In this document: positions 23,391 to 36,839 of the stretch, in pieces | How positions within the stretch are numbered: position 1 is the first letter of the stretch | Layout of the letters: the number at the start of each line of letters is the position of its first letter | Assembly: GCA_021234155.1 (NCBI GenBank) | Contig: JAJEKV010000031.1 | Span: 5,780,748 to 5,844,747 of the forward strand | Reading direction: 5' to 3' | Source: Isoetes taiwanensis | Lineage: Eukaryota; Streptophyta; Lycopodiopsida; Isoetales; Isoetaceae | DNA: 64,000 nt | The notes under the pieces: model-generated | What the model was told of the DNA's origin: nothing | Database searches by the model: none | The model's input: the letters and a program-made list of their open reading frames with translations, nothing else | Made by a program: the position numbers and the translations under genes

Positions 23391-23735
23391 GTCATGAGCC
23401 GTGGAATCATCTGGGGTTCGATTCCCCAGGCTCATGTCATTCTGTGGTGTTCTTCATGTTGTTGGCTCATGGAGTGTTGCCATGTAGTAATCTGCATATC
23501 TGCATGTTGTTTTCATACTATACTGTATTAAAGCGAAAATACTATTTTATGCAATGGTCTGTGCCTCAATAATGCCCCCTTGAAAGTCGGGTCAACAAGG
23601 CCTAGTTTGACCTGCAGAAGACTCGGTTTGGACGTTGTGGATTTATGGAGAGTGAATATACTGCCAGATATGCTGTTATCCAATGGCCGAGAAGCCATAA
23701 CACAAGCTCTAGCCATTAACAAACATTAACAATTA
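23391..23735 (+). mobile_element. SINE-like repeat, copy 1
   Basis: It begins with a tRNA-like T-arm: ctgggg, loop ttcgatt, ccccag, with a perfect B box GGTTCGATTCC (23415-23425). A catgagcc / ggctcatg pair mimics an acceptor stem. The body (gccccc.ttgaaa.tcgggtcaacaa.gcc.agtttgac) and the end (ttaacaat) are shared with 34893-35215. An A box could not be placed with confidence. Confidence 0.65.
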
Positions 23736-24419
23736 AAGGGGTGACATAGAAATACAATGCACACCCTAAACGTATTTATTAGTAGGCCTCATATAATACG
23801 CCTACTAATATTGTAGAAGGGCGTATATAATAGGTATTGAAAAGAATGTACAAAAATACAAAAGAAACCCCCTGATTATGATAGACATTCTCTCTTTAGG
23901 TACTATAAGAACACTCTATTGCTGGTCTATTTAGAAGCATAGGAATAGAGTGGCTATCTCTCAAACTGCCTCATAGACTTAATGATCTTAAATCAATATT
24001 TCAAGTGCTCCTCATGAAATCGACTATGGACCATAGATTATTTAAGGGGGTTTATCTATGATTCAATGTGGGACTCGATGGGATCCTTTCAAGGATTCAT
24101 CCTGATTTTCACTTTGCATTTTAATGATCTTAATAGTTTGCTTGAGAGCTGAAGAGGCATCGAACGGGAGGGCATGCACATGAAGTGGATCCATCCATTA
24201 TAGTGCTAAACTAGTAGGAGGCAATCGAAGCTCTTTACCGGATAAAGACGTAAGTCCTGAGCTTAATCACACTAAAGCGGCCGGATCCTTCTAGATGGAC
24301 ATCTAGGAGTTCAACCTGGAATTGAAGAAGTATCTGAAGGAGAAACTCCAGATTAATGCCAAAGATTTTTGGATCCTTCACCATCTGGACTCAACTCCAC
24401 GTAGCCCGACACGACTAGA

Positions 24420-24745
24420 TAATATGATGCACCTGCATATTTAGGATGCGTTTACTATCATTTCACTGGATGGAGTGATAGATTTCTATTAGGGAATATT
24501 TTTCTATTAATTGTTCTGACCAACAAAACTCTACTCTGTTTCCTAATTTCATCCCTTATAGACAATATCGTATTTTTGTTATCGTTTCAGACGGATGTTT
24601 ATCCTCCTATGGAGGAGTTTTTGAGTAGATGGGATTGTCCTTTGCATATTATATGCTAGTTTCTGAACTTGGCAATTCTGTATATTACTATGTACTATTT
24701 TGCATGTAATATAAAAATTCTGGCCTTTTCTAAAAAAAAAAAAGG
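24420..24745 (+). mobile_element. Probable LINE 3' end with poly(A)
   Basis: The segment ends with tataaaaattctggccttttct followed by 12 A, like the 3' ends of plant LINEs. No RT sequence is preserved upstream, so it is a strongly 5'-truncated copy if the reading is right. Confidence 0.4.
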
Positions 24746-26500
24746 AGGGAACAATGTGGTACGAAATTAATGAGGAGAAACCATGTAAATCACAATGTAA
24801 TATGATGTACACAATAATAACAAAGACAACAGCAATATGCTTAGATTTGCAAACACAAAGTTACGTGGTGTTGATGAAAAAAGCAAATGCACTTGTGGCT
24901 CCCAAAATGTCAAATACCCACTTTTGAATTATCCTAAAGTATCTCACCAATATTGTGAATAACAGTTTCCCCTCTGGAGCAACCCAAAAATGGAACAACT
25001 AGTGTATAATCTCTTACGTCTTTCTTACATGAATAGTTCCAAATGTTGGTCAAAGTATGCATTTGTTATTAAATGTTCTTCTTGGACCTTTTCATAGGTA
25101 ATGGATTAAGATATTGATTGTATCAATGGCACAGTGATGCGAAACAAGTGATGACTTTGCTTCCAACCACCTTTACAATTGCTATAATCAACCAAAGTTC
25201 TTCAATTGCTGCAACCAACCATCTATTGATTTCACATTTTTGGATTGCTCTTTCCAAGCATCCCACCTATCGAAAAATTTCTTACGGTTACTTTGGCTAA
25301 TCGGATACCTTGTTTTTAGAGCTGAGACATTCTATCGTCTTAATAGAAAATCACAAGAAAACTTGCCGGAAAGATTCCTATGATACACTAGACCAGAAAA
25401 TTTTCAATTATAACCGATTGGATTATAGTGTTCCCCAGAATTTGCCCAACACTGAATGTAATATTTATTCATCCATCCATCCATCCATCCGCCTTCCTTC
25501 CGGGTGTTCATAAAATATACTATATGTCGATCCCTCCTGGAGTTCATAAAAAAGTACTATCCATTCTCTGGTGTCCACTGTACTAGAGACCAAGTGACCA
25601 ACAGAGGGGGTGAACAACAGAGGATCCTGCAACCTTTTTAAGATAAGAAAAGAATCAACTTGGATTGGTCTTTCAATTTTGGATCTTAACGAATTTGAGA
25701 ATCAGATCTATGGGATTGACTTGCAATCAATGTCGGTTTCGACAAGGTTGATCTTGCCAGAAACTTGGTCTCAAAGATGAGCATAGTTGATCAGGCATCA
25801 TTTGAGCATATTTACTGTGCAAGCAAAATGGAGTTTTCAACTTTGTTTCCATGGTTTGTTTTGTGGACCACCAGTTGCTGAATGGCTCTTGTACTGCCCG
25901 ATTCCCAGTTGCATTTCTTTGTTATGCCAACAGCATATAGTATTGTTATTTTCTCCATTCTGGTTTCTTGCTTTCTGTACTGGTGTAGTATGCCCTCTCT
26001 TCGTTTATCACTTGTTTTTCATTTTGGTGGGCAATGACTTCCTTGTGCTTCTAATTCGTTTTCTGGCATGTTGGGTAACGTCAGAATAGGACCATGGATA
26101 AGCTAACCAACTCCTTTTCGTCAGGCTTTCAAAAATAAATGCAGTGCAAGTAATTCCAGTGAGCAATAGTACGTTATCCATATGGTTGTTTTTCCATCAT
26201 AGTTGTACACGTGTTCCACAAAAATCTTATTCCCTTTTATACAACATCAAAAGGTTTTGATATGGATTTTATACAACAAAGCAAGCTAATGTTCAAATCA
26301 ATTGTAAAAATCACATGCAGATTCAACCCCATTTTTTCTGTTCTCCAAATAATGCCAAATTAAAAACTGGTTGGAGAACATGAAAATTGGCATAACCAGA
26401 ATTTTCATTATTTGCTTGACCTTTCAAATGGGAAGAGGTTGCATATAGGTCCCAAGGGATTGCAGTATTTGGCATGAAATTGCCAATTAAACTACTGCTT
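24746..26500. other. Intergenic DNA downstream of thioesterase copy 1
   Basis: No gene recognised. A short (ATCC)n microsatellite lies near 25470. Sequence from about 26330 to 26508 has a counterpart at about 41485-41652, so it is part of the thioesterase duplication unit (3' flank or UTR). Confidence 0.5.
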
Positions 26501-26507
26501 ACCTTTC

Positions 26508-29500
26508 TTAAAGCTTGGATTTCCTTAATATTCGCACTACACCTTCCTGTGATGCTGAGGCCACTAACTGTCCATTATAGGGCTTGTTTTAGATGAGAAA
26601 AAGATAAACCAGAAATATCCCTTGAAGGCTTATAATGGAGTACCTGCCCCTGTTGATTGTATATATGGCCAAGAACTAAGGCCCTTGCACTGCTGGCACG
26701 TGGGCTTTCCATCTACAGACACTTAAATATTAGCAATCTACATTTAAAAATGCATGTAGAACTAGGTGGCAAACAATTATTATACCACAAACAAGAGCCA
26801 GTCGTCAGCTCTAAAAGATGTATGGAACCATAGTCTGCAAAAATGACAAAAAATAATGAGCACTGGCCACTTGTCAAGAACGTGATTTTCTATACACATT
26901 CACATTCTTTCACTTCTCTTTCTCTAATTTGGCAAAAACTGCTTGATACAACGTTGAATGTGATTTCTGATTTGCTGAGGCATCGTACTATGGAGTTTGG
27001 AGCAAAACTCAACGAAACTTCTGCGAGCCATCACTAATCTTTGCAGCAGAAATGGCGAGCAATTGCTGGAGAAGAATATCATAATTTTTTCTTTTTTAAA
27101 ATTTGCCGGGAGGTTTTCTTTGCTGAGATTGGTGGTTTCGTCTTATTTTGTTGCTAAGCCTGGCCAGTTTTCCACGCATAGGTTTCCTTGGTTTTGTGCA
27201 TTTGGGAGCTGCATATCATTCTCAATAAGCTAAGATGACTTTGATTTATGCTTTCTGTACTATGTTATAGACATTCGTGTTTTCCCTAGAACTGTGAAAG
27301 CTCTAAACAACTGCTACTCTATATGTGATTGAATGATGCCTCTTTATTTTAAGGCCTCCTAATCCATTTCTTTTTTAAAGAGCAGCAGTTCTGGCTATAT
27401 TTGACGTTCATCCGGTATGCTTCTCTGTTTTCATGCCTCTTAACAACAGCATATCTGGCTTGGTAGGTTATAGTGTGGTATTTATGTTCGAGCAGATTGC
27501 AACATGTGAGTCCAGCTTTTGTTACAGATAATCAGGTGTTTGGATAACTAGGAAACTCTATGGGTGAGTCTGATAACCTGTAAGCTGTTGCATGATCCAG
27601 CCTAAACATTTCAAGATTTCATGGAGAAGTAATTTAGTAAGTTAGTTTCTTTTAACTTTATATATCTAAGTTATTAGTTTCCTATAACCCTAAATAAATA
27701 TTTATTAGACAACGATGCTATTGAAAAGCATGTTAGTATCGAAGCAGTCAAGCCAGGTTCTAGTAACCACAGATCCATCAGTCGATTAACTGTTCTCCAA
27801 TGATAATATCAGCAAAACAGTCAGAGTTATATATAGAATTCAGTGGAGCGGCTCAAGAATATCTGAAGGCTTCTTGGCTGGCTAGAATGCAGTGCATGGC
27901 TGCAGGTAGGAGGATGGAGAAAGTATTAGACATTTCCCACAATGACGTTTTTTATGTACTGCAAATGGAGGACAAGGGGCTTCAAACGTTAGTGCTTCTA
28001 TATCTAGATGCAACACTACAAATTCAAGGATTAGGTAGACATGAATTTGCTAACTAGGCACATGCCAGGGATCAGAAGCAATTATACTGACTAGTCAATG
28101 CTGACATGATGTCAGTTGACACATATAACTCGCTTCACATAATTCAAGACCAATCTAGGTCTTGCTATTGTACACTCCAATTTGATAATCGACGCCATTG
28201 AGATGATCAGATTAAATACAACAAGTACAACAATACGACTGTCACTTTAATAAATAATATGTCTGAATAAATAAACATGGCATCCTCACCCTGTTAATCT
28301 CTCCGTAACATGTGTAAAATAAATTTAAAGGAAGAGTGGCACTTAAAGGAAAGAAGCAATGGAGTCGGTTAAAGCAAGAAATGGACGCATATTTCTTTCT
28401 GACTTTTATTTTTTTCTCTTTCACATTGGCTTAAGGACGAGAGCACTGGATGTTCAGCTCTCTAGTTTCCCAACATATGGAATTAAAATCATCCACCAAT
28501 AATGAGGAGAATGAGAAAGTAGGTTAGTAACGTGATCAAGATGCATCAATTTTTTCATGATAAGACTATTCAAAATCTCTACGTAAGACAAAGTACACAT
28601 ACGAGTGATTCAAAGTTAGTAATCTGTATCTCGGACGAGGTTGATTATAATGAGGACGCAGAGCAGTCTCTAGAAAAGCCCAATCTGTTCCATAAGCAGC
28701 TGCACACCTGAAAATGTATCACGCTGGATTAAAGAATGTGTTTCATGCAGCTTAAGCAATATTCACATACAAGAGTCGTCAAATGTAAATGACATGTGCA
28801 GACAAATGATATAATTTGCAAGTGAAGACAAACACAAAGTTTATAAGTTCTAACTGGACAATTGACCCATCATTATGTTTTAAATCAATAAATTATGAAG
28901 CTATCTAGGTATAAGAATAATTCTTGAACATTCAGCACATGGAGGCATAATACAGAAAAGGTGACCATACATTCGCTCAGCTCAACTGAAATCAGTTGGC
29001 TTGTGGGGGCATTCCAGCGTGTGTTTCCAAGCCAAGGAAGTTTTCTAAATAGCTCAACCATTATGTGGAAAGTTTTGATCTTTCATATGCCAAAAGTACT
29101 CACCGCTGTAGTGCCTGATCATCGGACAATCTTTCGCTAGCTCGAAACCATACCCTTTGCCTAATGACAAGTAGTTATAATCCAGTATTGTTGCTAAACA
29201 TTAAAGACTGCCTATCATACCTCGCCTCTGACATTTTGGGATTAATCACGTTAAGAGGTTCACAAAACCGAATTTCTAATGGAATCCGCTTCTGACTTCT
29301 GGTACTTAAATTCTTCCAAAGATCACTAGCAAGGGCACAAGAAATAAATATAATTGAAGGCATAAGTAGACATGGTAAATAGTAAACTGTGGTGATTAGG
29401 ACGAGGTAAGAGAATGAATTCATTAGCTAATTTATAAAAACACTACATACGGAGGAGTCCGAGGATCATCAAGGTAAGTCTGCACAATATCTTCATAGGA

Positions 29501-32500
29501 CAAAACCTGGGTAAGGAAAGAGATTCAGGTTATACAGAAAAAGGACCCACAGAGTGCATAACTTTATAAGGAAAAACCTTCTCAGGTGCCGGAGCATTGG
29601 GCATTTGTAGCTGATGCTCAAAGCCTTCTTCTAGTCTCTGTAGAACCACACCATTGTTCAGAATGTAGTTCCACATACACACTAAACTTGATAAAATGGA
29701 AATGTTGCATGTTTGACACAAATACTAAATTGGACAGTGAAGGCCAGAATCATGAAATTAGCAATGTGGAACCATGTCAAAGTCTCTTGAACTGCCCAAA
29801 AGTGCACTCATTGTTGAGCAGTTAGGAAGCACTTACTATTGAGCACTTAGGAAGGATAACTTCCCAGGACCAAGGTGCAGAGAATGGGCTTCATTGCCAA
29901 ACTTCATCAAAACATAGGGAGCATATTCCTGCCCCATTATTAAAAATCATTCTAATATAATTGTCAATACAACCATTATAACTATATTAGTAGATATCTG
30001 AGATCCAATCAACCCTCACCGAAGCTTGGAGTGGCGTGAAAAAACATAGGCCCAAAATAAATATATAGGGAAGTCAAGCCAATGCAATGATGACACATGA
30101 AGTTAATTCCACTCCATCTCTTCTCTTCTCTTCTCTTCTGTATACATGTTAATCCACAGTTTGAACTTGCCGTTCAGGTGCTATGGATTGAGTTTTAAGT
30201 TTGATTCCAAATACCAATTTAACTGGAGAATAGAGGAAAGACCTGAAAAGATGCCGACAGAGTGAAGATGACTTGTCCCTTCTGTGTAGCACTCACGTGC
30301 CGGGTTGCATATGTATGCCCATCTCTTATCCGTTGCACCTGATAAATTACTGGTACTACAAGCAGCCAACGAATGGAAAGGAGAATTACTATCATCGATC
30401 AATCTAACCAGCCTACAGAGTTCTAAGAATCATTCTGTACAATATAATATGAACTATGAAGAGACGGGGTCACATATGTGGGTCACAAAATAGGAAGCAA
30501 TGTGACTTTTGGAAGATTAAGAAATTTCCATCTAGTTGTTGTACATAAACAATATTAGATGCAAAAGACAAGGTGTGTGAGTAACCAAGACTCAAAGGAC
30601 TTCATTTTCAGCCACATTAGTGGCTGAAACTATGCATGAGCTTTAGTGCATAAGACAATCTATTATTTGTTTTATAAGGTAGCTTTTATCAAAATTGGCA
30701 ATAATAGAACAAACTTTGACGCCCAGAGACTAAAAAGGAAGGCCATAATTGATCTGTTGGTTGCAACTCCCAATCACAGTACAATTTCCACTTACAGCTT
30801 TCATCTCCAATATATAAAAATTGTGAATGCAGATGATGTACGAGGAGTGAAGGATCCACAGACTTGCTTGCTGCTGCCAATGCCTGAAATAGAACTTATG
30901 AAGTAATCTTACAGACTGAAACGGAAATTAACAAGGATTCGCATAGAACTGTGAACACCATGGAATATGAATAATTGTATTGTATTTGGAAGAGAAATAT
31001 CCCACCATCCTCAATTGTAGAGGGAGCTAGCAGACTTAGGTGGCATGTGCTACTTTAGAAACTTACTTTAACCTATTCTTCATATGCTGCATATAGGGTT
31101 ATGGGAATTGATTCCTGAGTGTGAGGCTTGCTGAGGACTCTGTAATTTCTCAGCTGAGTCATGGCTATAGTAGTGCAAGAAACAAAAGGAGCAAATCAAT
31201 CTTAGGTTTGATACCTGTCCAACTAACATGCCACCATAGATTTGCCCAGTTGTAAAAACATCTGACGAATGAATTCCACGATACAAATCAACCTGTTTCA
31301 ATAATTGAAAGGTGAGGAAATGCATAAATAGCTACTTACACATAAATATGAAGGGGATTATTGCTAAAAGTGGAAAAATCATTGACAATTTCTCTGTCAG
31401 ACAACTTAGTAATCAACTTTAGGCAAGATAGCCATGTGAAAAAACAAAACTATGCATATCTTTTGGTGGGCAAGTTCCTTGAGGAGATAATATTAATTGC
31501 CAGTAAATATGAGTAGAAAGTTTTTGTTTCCACATCAGCTTTTAAACTATATAATACACTTTGAATTAAGCAATCAGAGTTTCATTAAAGTAAAAGATTA
31601 GCAGCCTTCATTTTTTCTAATCATTTTTTATTATTGCTATACGTGAAACACAGAGCTCCAACTAAGACTAAGCTGGGCAAAGAAATACTACCCTTTCGTT
31701 CCCCTTGTATTAATAAACCAAGTTAATCCATCATATTCTAAGTTGAAGTTCAAAAGATGAGAACAAACAAAAATTGCTTACTTCAAGGGTCTCCAGGTGT
31801 AAAACACGTTCCATTAATGTTGCTTGATCTAAATTTTTTCTCCAAATTGATTTGGCTGACAATAAGTCAGCATGATTGTAAGAAAGAACCAAACATGTGA
31901 CCTGGAAAATAAAGATCATCATCACCAGTCTACCTAATTGCCGGTAGAAAGCACATGACGTGGAATCATATAAGACCCACAGAGTTACATGGACCAATGA
32001 TCTCAGAACATGCTAAGAACCAGATTCACAATTATAAGTTTCTTAGTCCAGTTTTCCTTTACAACCATTCTGGCACACATGATCCTCTTGATCTTACATA
32101 TTCATTCCTATATTCTCCTCAGTAGTTATATATCCAGCATGGCTGCTAGACTAACAAACATATGTATTGCATACTAAAGAAGAAACATCAACTATATAAC
32201 CTTAGTAGCGGCAATCACATCCGATTTGTGTCTCTCTGCTGAAGGGTCTGTACAGACTGCAATAGTAAAAAGCTACTTCAAATTTCCACTTAATGGCAGT
32301 CAAATATTATAAGAAAGTAGACTTTTGCAGGTTTTGCAGCCATCTTTGAAAACAAATAAGGATACACTTGCAAAGACAAATGCCATGTTTTCCACTGGAG
32401 CTTTTAATTTTGCTTCCCTTGTAAAGATGCATGATACTATATCTAATACTGCACGGCTATTGAAGATCATTGTACTCCCAATGAGAAAAAGGTACAATTA

Positions 32501-33224
32501 GTGCAGTAGAAGTGGCATACCAGATCCAAAGTAATCCCCTGGAAACAATACGGCTGGAGCCTCCCCAATGATGCCATCATGTGACGGAGGATAAACCTCG
32601 GCCTGTCGCATTCCTCCACTTTATAAGACATTGAGTGATGGACATTAACATAAAATTTGAGGAGTTAATTAACCTGCCTGCCCTTTCCAAATAAAATATA
32701 GCCCTTGACCTGGCTCACCTCCTCGAACAATTTCCTGGCCAGAATCTGCAGAAGTAGACAGACTTGTATGTCACGCCTACTGAAAATAATTAACATGAAC
32801 GAATATGCAGAACTGCTTAGCTTAATTAGAATTTAGAAGAACAAACACTGATTTCTCATATGCTTACCAAAGTCCATTCTCTGAATAGCCTCAGCTACTT
32901 TTCTAACTGATTCACCTGGCAATTGCTGGAGTAAGGGAATTGATCCAAGAAAGTCCACCACTGCAAGAACAAACAAGAAATTAATGAAGAGAACCATTGC
33001 CTCTTTCCTGATAAGAACATCAAGCGTCCAAGAGCACGTATAAATTTTCTTGTAGCTAACAGCCGGATATAGAGGGAACGTTATGGAAGCGTAAAAGCAA
33101 GAGCAAGAGCATTGTATTCTGGATTATGACAGCATAAAAGCACAGACCACTAAGAAACAAAGAAAGTGCAAAAGGAAAGACCTTCCTGAAGATCCATGGA
33201 TGTGCGCTCCATGTTGGAAGCCAT
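26508..33224 (-). CDS. ACH2: Peroxisomal acyl-CoA thioesterase with CNB domain, copy 1 (17 exons, 430 aa)
   Basis: Hydrolyses acyl-CoA to fatty acid and CoA in peroxisomes (family knowledge). Exons: 33224-33182, 32960-32868, 32745-32678, 32602-32521, 32247-32201, 31901-31782, 31292-31215, 30883-30796, 30355-30243, 29637-29578, 29506-29451, 29325-29221, 29160-29104, 28707-28603, 26834-26786, 26712-26644, 26567-26508. Spliced, they give 1293 nt including stop, no internal stop. Residues about 15-125 are a CNB domain ([19 protein letters not shown]). The rest is a double hot-dog thioesterase ([56 protein letters not shown]). The triad fits Asp345 (GTDW), Thr368 (LTLNH) and Gln418 (SQEG). The last residues are SKL, a PTS1 signal. 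Exon 3 ends in a duplicated CAGG, so the frame holds only if CAG/GC is used as donor. The start is the first ATG; the length matches Arabidopsis ACH2. Confidence 0.92.
32670..32680 (-). other. Mutated 5' splice site of intron 3, copy 1 (CAGG duplicated)
   Basis: On the minus strand copy 1 reads AAAGGGCAGGCAGGTTAATT where copy 2 (49647) reads AAAGGACAGGTTAACT. Using the GT donor after the second CAG adds 4 nt and gives a stop a few codons into exon 4. Using CAG/GCAGGT, a GC-AG donor, keeps the frame as WKGQAEVY. Confidence 0.85.
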
Positions 33225-33287
33225 ATCTTAAGTCTGATGATTTTGAGGATTCTGCATGACTTAATATCCAGTAACCTCGTGGTACAC

Positions 33288-33344
33288 TTTTTATACTGAG
33301 TCTAACTTTGCATACAACACAAACTCAAAGATCTATTTCACGTG
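33288..33344 (-). promoter_or_regulatory. Probable promoter of copy 1: TATA box and one G-box
   Basis: Minus strand: TATAAAA at 33294-33288, about 65 bp before the ATG at 33224, and a CACGTG G-box at 33339-33344. Copy 2 has no TATA at the matching place and three CACGTG motifs. G-boxes bind plant bZIP and bHLH factors. Confidence 0.45.
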
Positions 33345-33349
33345 TCCGA

Positions 33350-34880
33350 AACATTGGTTCTGATGTCTAAATTGAATTGGTCTGTTTGAAGGTCCTGTTG
33401 TAGAAATTGACCGAAGGAAATTGGCCATGCCGTGTGATCGATCCTAAAGAAACTAAGACTTTACTTTAAGCTTTGAAAGTGGATTCTGCTTGTGTGGCAA
33501 AGACAACTGATTGGGCATGTAGACTCTGTTTCAATGAATCGATGAATATGGGAATCCCCGTTCCCAGCGTTACTGTACATATGGATTCGCGATAATGTTT
33601 CCGAAATAAAAAAGGGTATTTTTGTAACGTATGGTTTTTGAAGATTTATTGTGGTATTCGTATTGAAATACGTTTAGAGATGATGCTGGCACCTGGGTCA
33701 TGTTTAGAAACCAACGTGGAATTCCTTTGGCGGAGGTGCAGGGGTTTGCTCACGTGCGGGCGGGCATATACTAATTTTGGCCCCTGCTCCACGGAATATG
33801 CTCTCTGGCTAAAGCTACACCGTCAAAGGCAGGTTCGGTGTTCCTTCATTTCTGGCTATGGTGGTCAGAGCCCGCGAAGCAAGAAAAGGCCTCTACTAAT
33901 GGCCGGTTCACATGAACTTTTTCCCAAGAGGTAGGTTCGTCGGTGGCCGGCTTGAAACTCATTTCGGACTAAGATGCAGGTTGCAGACGGTGAAAACTTA
34001 TAACGGGGCTGAATATTTTCGGCTCAGCCCAAGATCAGCAAGGATTCAGCCATATCACGGGAGTCTATCCATGTGAATCCAGCATAACATTATAATATCG
34101 TGCTTCATAGCCGCTAAGTAGTGCGCCCTTAGTTTTCTTTCTCTGCGGTTTGCCGGAGCGATTTGGTTTTGAAGGGGATTTGGAACGGATTGGGGGCTCC
34201 TAAGGCGCTGTTGGCTCTTTGTTTGGAAGCAAAAGAGCTTCTGGCAGTGATTTAGGAACGAGATTGCAAGGAAAACTGCTTTGGGTTCTGCTTATTTTTT
34301 CCTTTGTGGTTCATAACAGCAGTAGTCTCAGCAACTACATGCATAATCTGATCAAGTGTCTAGTAGCCTCTAGTCATTTCATGTATGATCAAGCATCCAT
34401 ATATGACAAAAAGAAAGACAAAATTCAAGTGTTCTTCACACTCAGAAGGAAAGGAAATTTCAGAGTTACAAAAGAGGGCCTAAGATTCTTCAAAGAACGG
34501 ATGGCAGCAGGGGGATTTCGAAGAAAAGTTGGCGGAAGGAAAAGGCAGGCACATATCTCGTGGCTGAAATTATTTGACGATAATGTCAAATATTTCATTT
34601 TCATCTGCTAAAGATGGCCCGCAATGATTCTGTTGCCTCTGGTTCTTGGCGTTTGGTGCAAATACAAATCTGTAAGCAGGTATTTACTGCTAGGCCTATT
34701 TTGTTTGAAACATATTTTTTTTTACCTTTGCACAATCTATGATAAACTCGACTCCATCCATAGCCACCATTCTGAACAAGCCCCAAGCACCATGAAGGAG
34801 TACAAATATTGAAAAACCCCTTTCGTCCTACTGTTAGATATTATGTGTTTTTTCTATATTCTTTGGTCTGCTCGTACTTA
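33350..34880. other. Upstream region, no recognised gene
   Basis: The open frame at 34219-34611 (+) gives 130 aa with a hydrophobic start and a basic end (RRKVGGRKRQ), matching no family I know. The block 33690-33935 is G+C richer, with frames resembling none of the known elements. Confidence 0.4.
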
Positions 34881-34892
34881 AGCTTCAGGAAA

Positions 34893-35215
34893 GCATTGAG
34901 CATTGGATTGGAACTGGGGTTCGATTCCCCAGGCTCATGTCATGATGGAATCATGTTCATGTGTTTGAGTTATAAAGTATTGGACTGTATTACTGTGACA
35001 CTGTACTGTACAGATGCCAGAATATTATTTTAGCCAATGGTTGATGGTTTCATAGTGCCCCTTTAAAATCGGGTCAACAAAGGCCAGTTTGACTCGAGAA
35101 AGATCCTAGATGGGCGAACAGGATCTGTGGAGGGGGAATATGCTACGAAATGTATCACGATCCAGGGGCCCAGAAACAATAATACATGCGTTAACAATAA
35201 TATGCATAAGACATC
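34893..35215 (+). mobile_element. SINE-like repeat, copy 2
   Basis: Same structure as 23391-23735: a T-arm-like hairpin with B box GGTTCGATTCC at 34918-34928, ggctcatgtcat, then a shared body (gcccctttaaaatcgggtcaacaaaggcc...) ending gttaacaat. The two copies are diverged by many substitutions, so insertion was not recent. Confidence 0.65.
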
Positions 35216-36830
35216 CATAATATAAAACAAAATATCGAGGCGAAAAACAAAATCTAGCAACGAGATACGCTAAGGGTTAGAAGAAGAAGCAATTTTTACA
35301 TAACAAAAATTTCTAGCAACTAACACACCAAGGGTTAAAAGAAAAGAAATGATTTGGTAATTGTATTCGACTGTCTTGATATAACATGTTTGTTGTGTTT
35401 GTCGATTTGTAGACAGCTTTTCTGTGTACAGGTCGGATTTGCCCCCCTAGTAATCAGAATACTCTCTGATTAGACATTTGGTGGCAGAAACAAAAATCGA
35501 ATGCCCCAAATCCGCTTAGGTTCTGCTGCTAAATCATAACCTGACAGTTCACTTATCATAGAACGATGGATTCATAAGCATTGCAATGCAATTAGATTCT
35601 TCTTGTGCATTTTGATACCTAGAAATCAGGACTATATATTGTAACATTATTCTCATCTTAAATTTGGACAGTTGAATTTCTAGCTACATCTTTAGAAGGA
35701 TTAACTGGACTCTACATGTTTCATGCACTTTTTCCACTTGGAAGAAAAAGCTTTATGTGCCAACCATCTAGGTTCCAAAGCACACACAAAGAGATAATTC
35801 TTTATAGTTTTAATCAGATCTTTTATATCAGAGCATGTTGTCATGGCAAATATTGCCTTGATTCGAAGCTTTGAAGCTGGAGTGTGATGCCTAAGCAGAG
35901 CAAAAGGAAAGAAATTGGAAGTTTTCTTTTGACAAAGGGATGGTTTTTCTTTGTGCAAGTTCAAATACCACAAAGGCTAATCTTCTTAATAATAACGAGA
36001 GAAATTGGATGTGTGTTATGCCTTATTTCAATTAGAGCTTCAAGTTTCCTGGCATTTCGAATAATAGGTAGAATTGTCTACATGCCTTTTGAAGAACATG
36101 ATCAAACAGCATATTATTGACTAACAATAATGCATTTGCTTTGTTATGTTAATAAGTAGTCCCATTTTTTACGTCTCTTGCATGATAATTATTTTAGAAC
36201 AATTGGTACGTTGTGTGTACTTTTCTACTCGATATTTTGACACTATTATCAGTATAAAAAAAGCATTTACCTTTGTTGTGGGTAATAAGAAGTTTCAGTC
36301 TTGATGGCTCTGGAAAACTCTTGCAAAAGTTAAGATAGTCATGAAAGAGAGAGCACCAACCTTCTTTGTGTTTGAGGTTTGTCTAATGAGAAGTTTGTCA
36401 AGTGTGTCACTTCAGACAAAAGCCATTTTGAGGGCAAAGGTCCATGTGCAATGTCGACCACTACCCCTTATAGTAAAATAACAACTCCACCCCCTCTTCC
36501 ACCCCCTTCCCGCAATAAATGTATGGAATTAACACCATCGAGTACATTTGTTTCAAACTTATAATCTTGTTAATCTCACTATAAAGGTGGGGTATGTAAT
36601 AGAGTTCTTTGATACATAATGTGTTAGCAGATTTAAAAGTTGCAGGCACTACTTTTTCTGAAAAACATTAAGTACAAATTATCTCAAGGGCCGCATCTAG
36701 TTATAAACAGTTGGATGTACTTATATGAAACATTGCTAAAGACAAGGAACGTGAAGAAGATATTTTACGGGCAGAGATGAATCAAAGGAAGTTGATAAAG
36801 AAGAGGATAAATCAGCTAAAACTCTTTATG
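35216..36830. other. Intergenic DNA, no gene seen
   Basis: AT-rich, no recognised domain. Frames at 35701-35973 (-) and 35884-36120 (+) show no family features. Confidence 0.5.
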
Positions 36831-36839
36831 CTTCGAATT

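Larger units (their letters stand above)
22193..23885. mobile_element. Candidate DNA transposon bounded by inverted ends
   Basis: The left boundary, tagcataataacagggggtt (22196 on), reappears inverted at the right boundary (23885-23850 on the minus strand: tatcataatcagggggtttc followed by ttttgtatttttgtac). The same terminal motif occurs at 40255-40375, 40789, 52899 and 61549, so it belongs to a dispersed family. Inside are a triplicated 57-mer and a SINE-like repeat. No transposase frame is visible. The pairing of these two ends as one element is inference. Confidence 0.45.

Noticed and set aside
23415-23450. A tRNA gene
   Set aside because: The T-arm and B box are good, but no anticodon arm or full cloverleaf is present, and the body is shared with 34893-35215, so it is a SINE head.
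26601-26712. Thioesterase ending in exon 16 with stop codons soon after the QQGQ segment
   Set aside because: Both copies have a GT donor right after CAG and a downstream exon encoding LVAS..QEG and ending SKL, which matches the family.
28603-28707. Loss of a catalytic Asp in both thioesterases (LTLNH in place of SLDH)
   Set aside because: By spacing to the conserved Gln (50 residues) the catalytic residues are the Asp of GTDW/GSDW, the Thr of LTLNH and the Gln of QEG; all are present. The Asn replaces a neighbouring, not a triad, residue.
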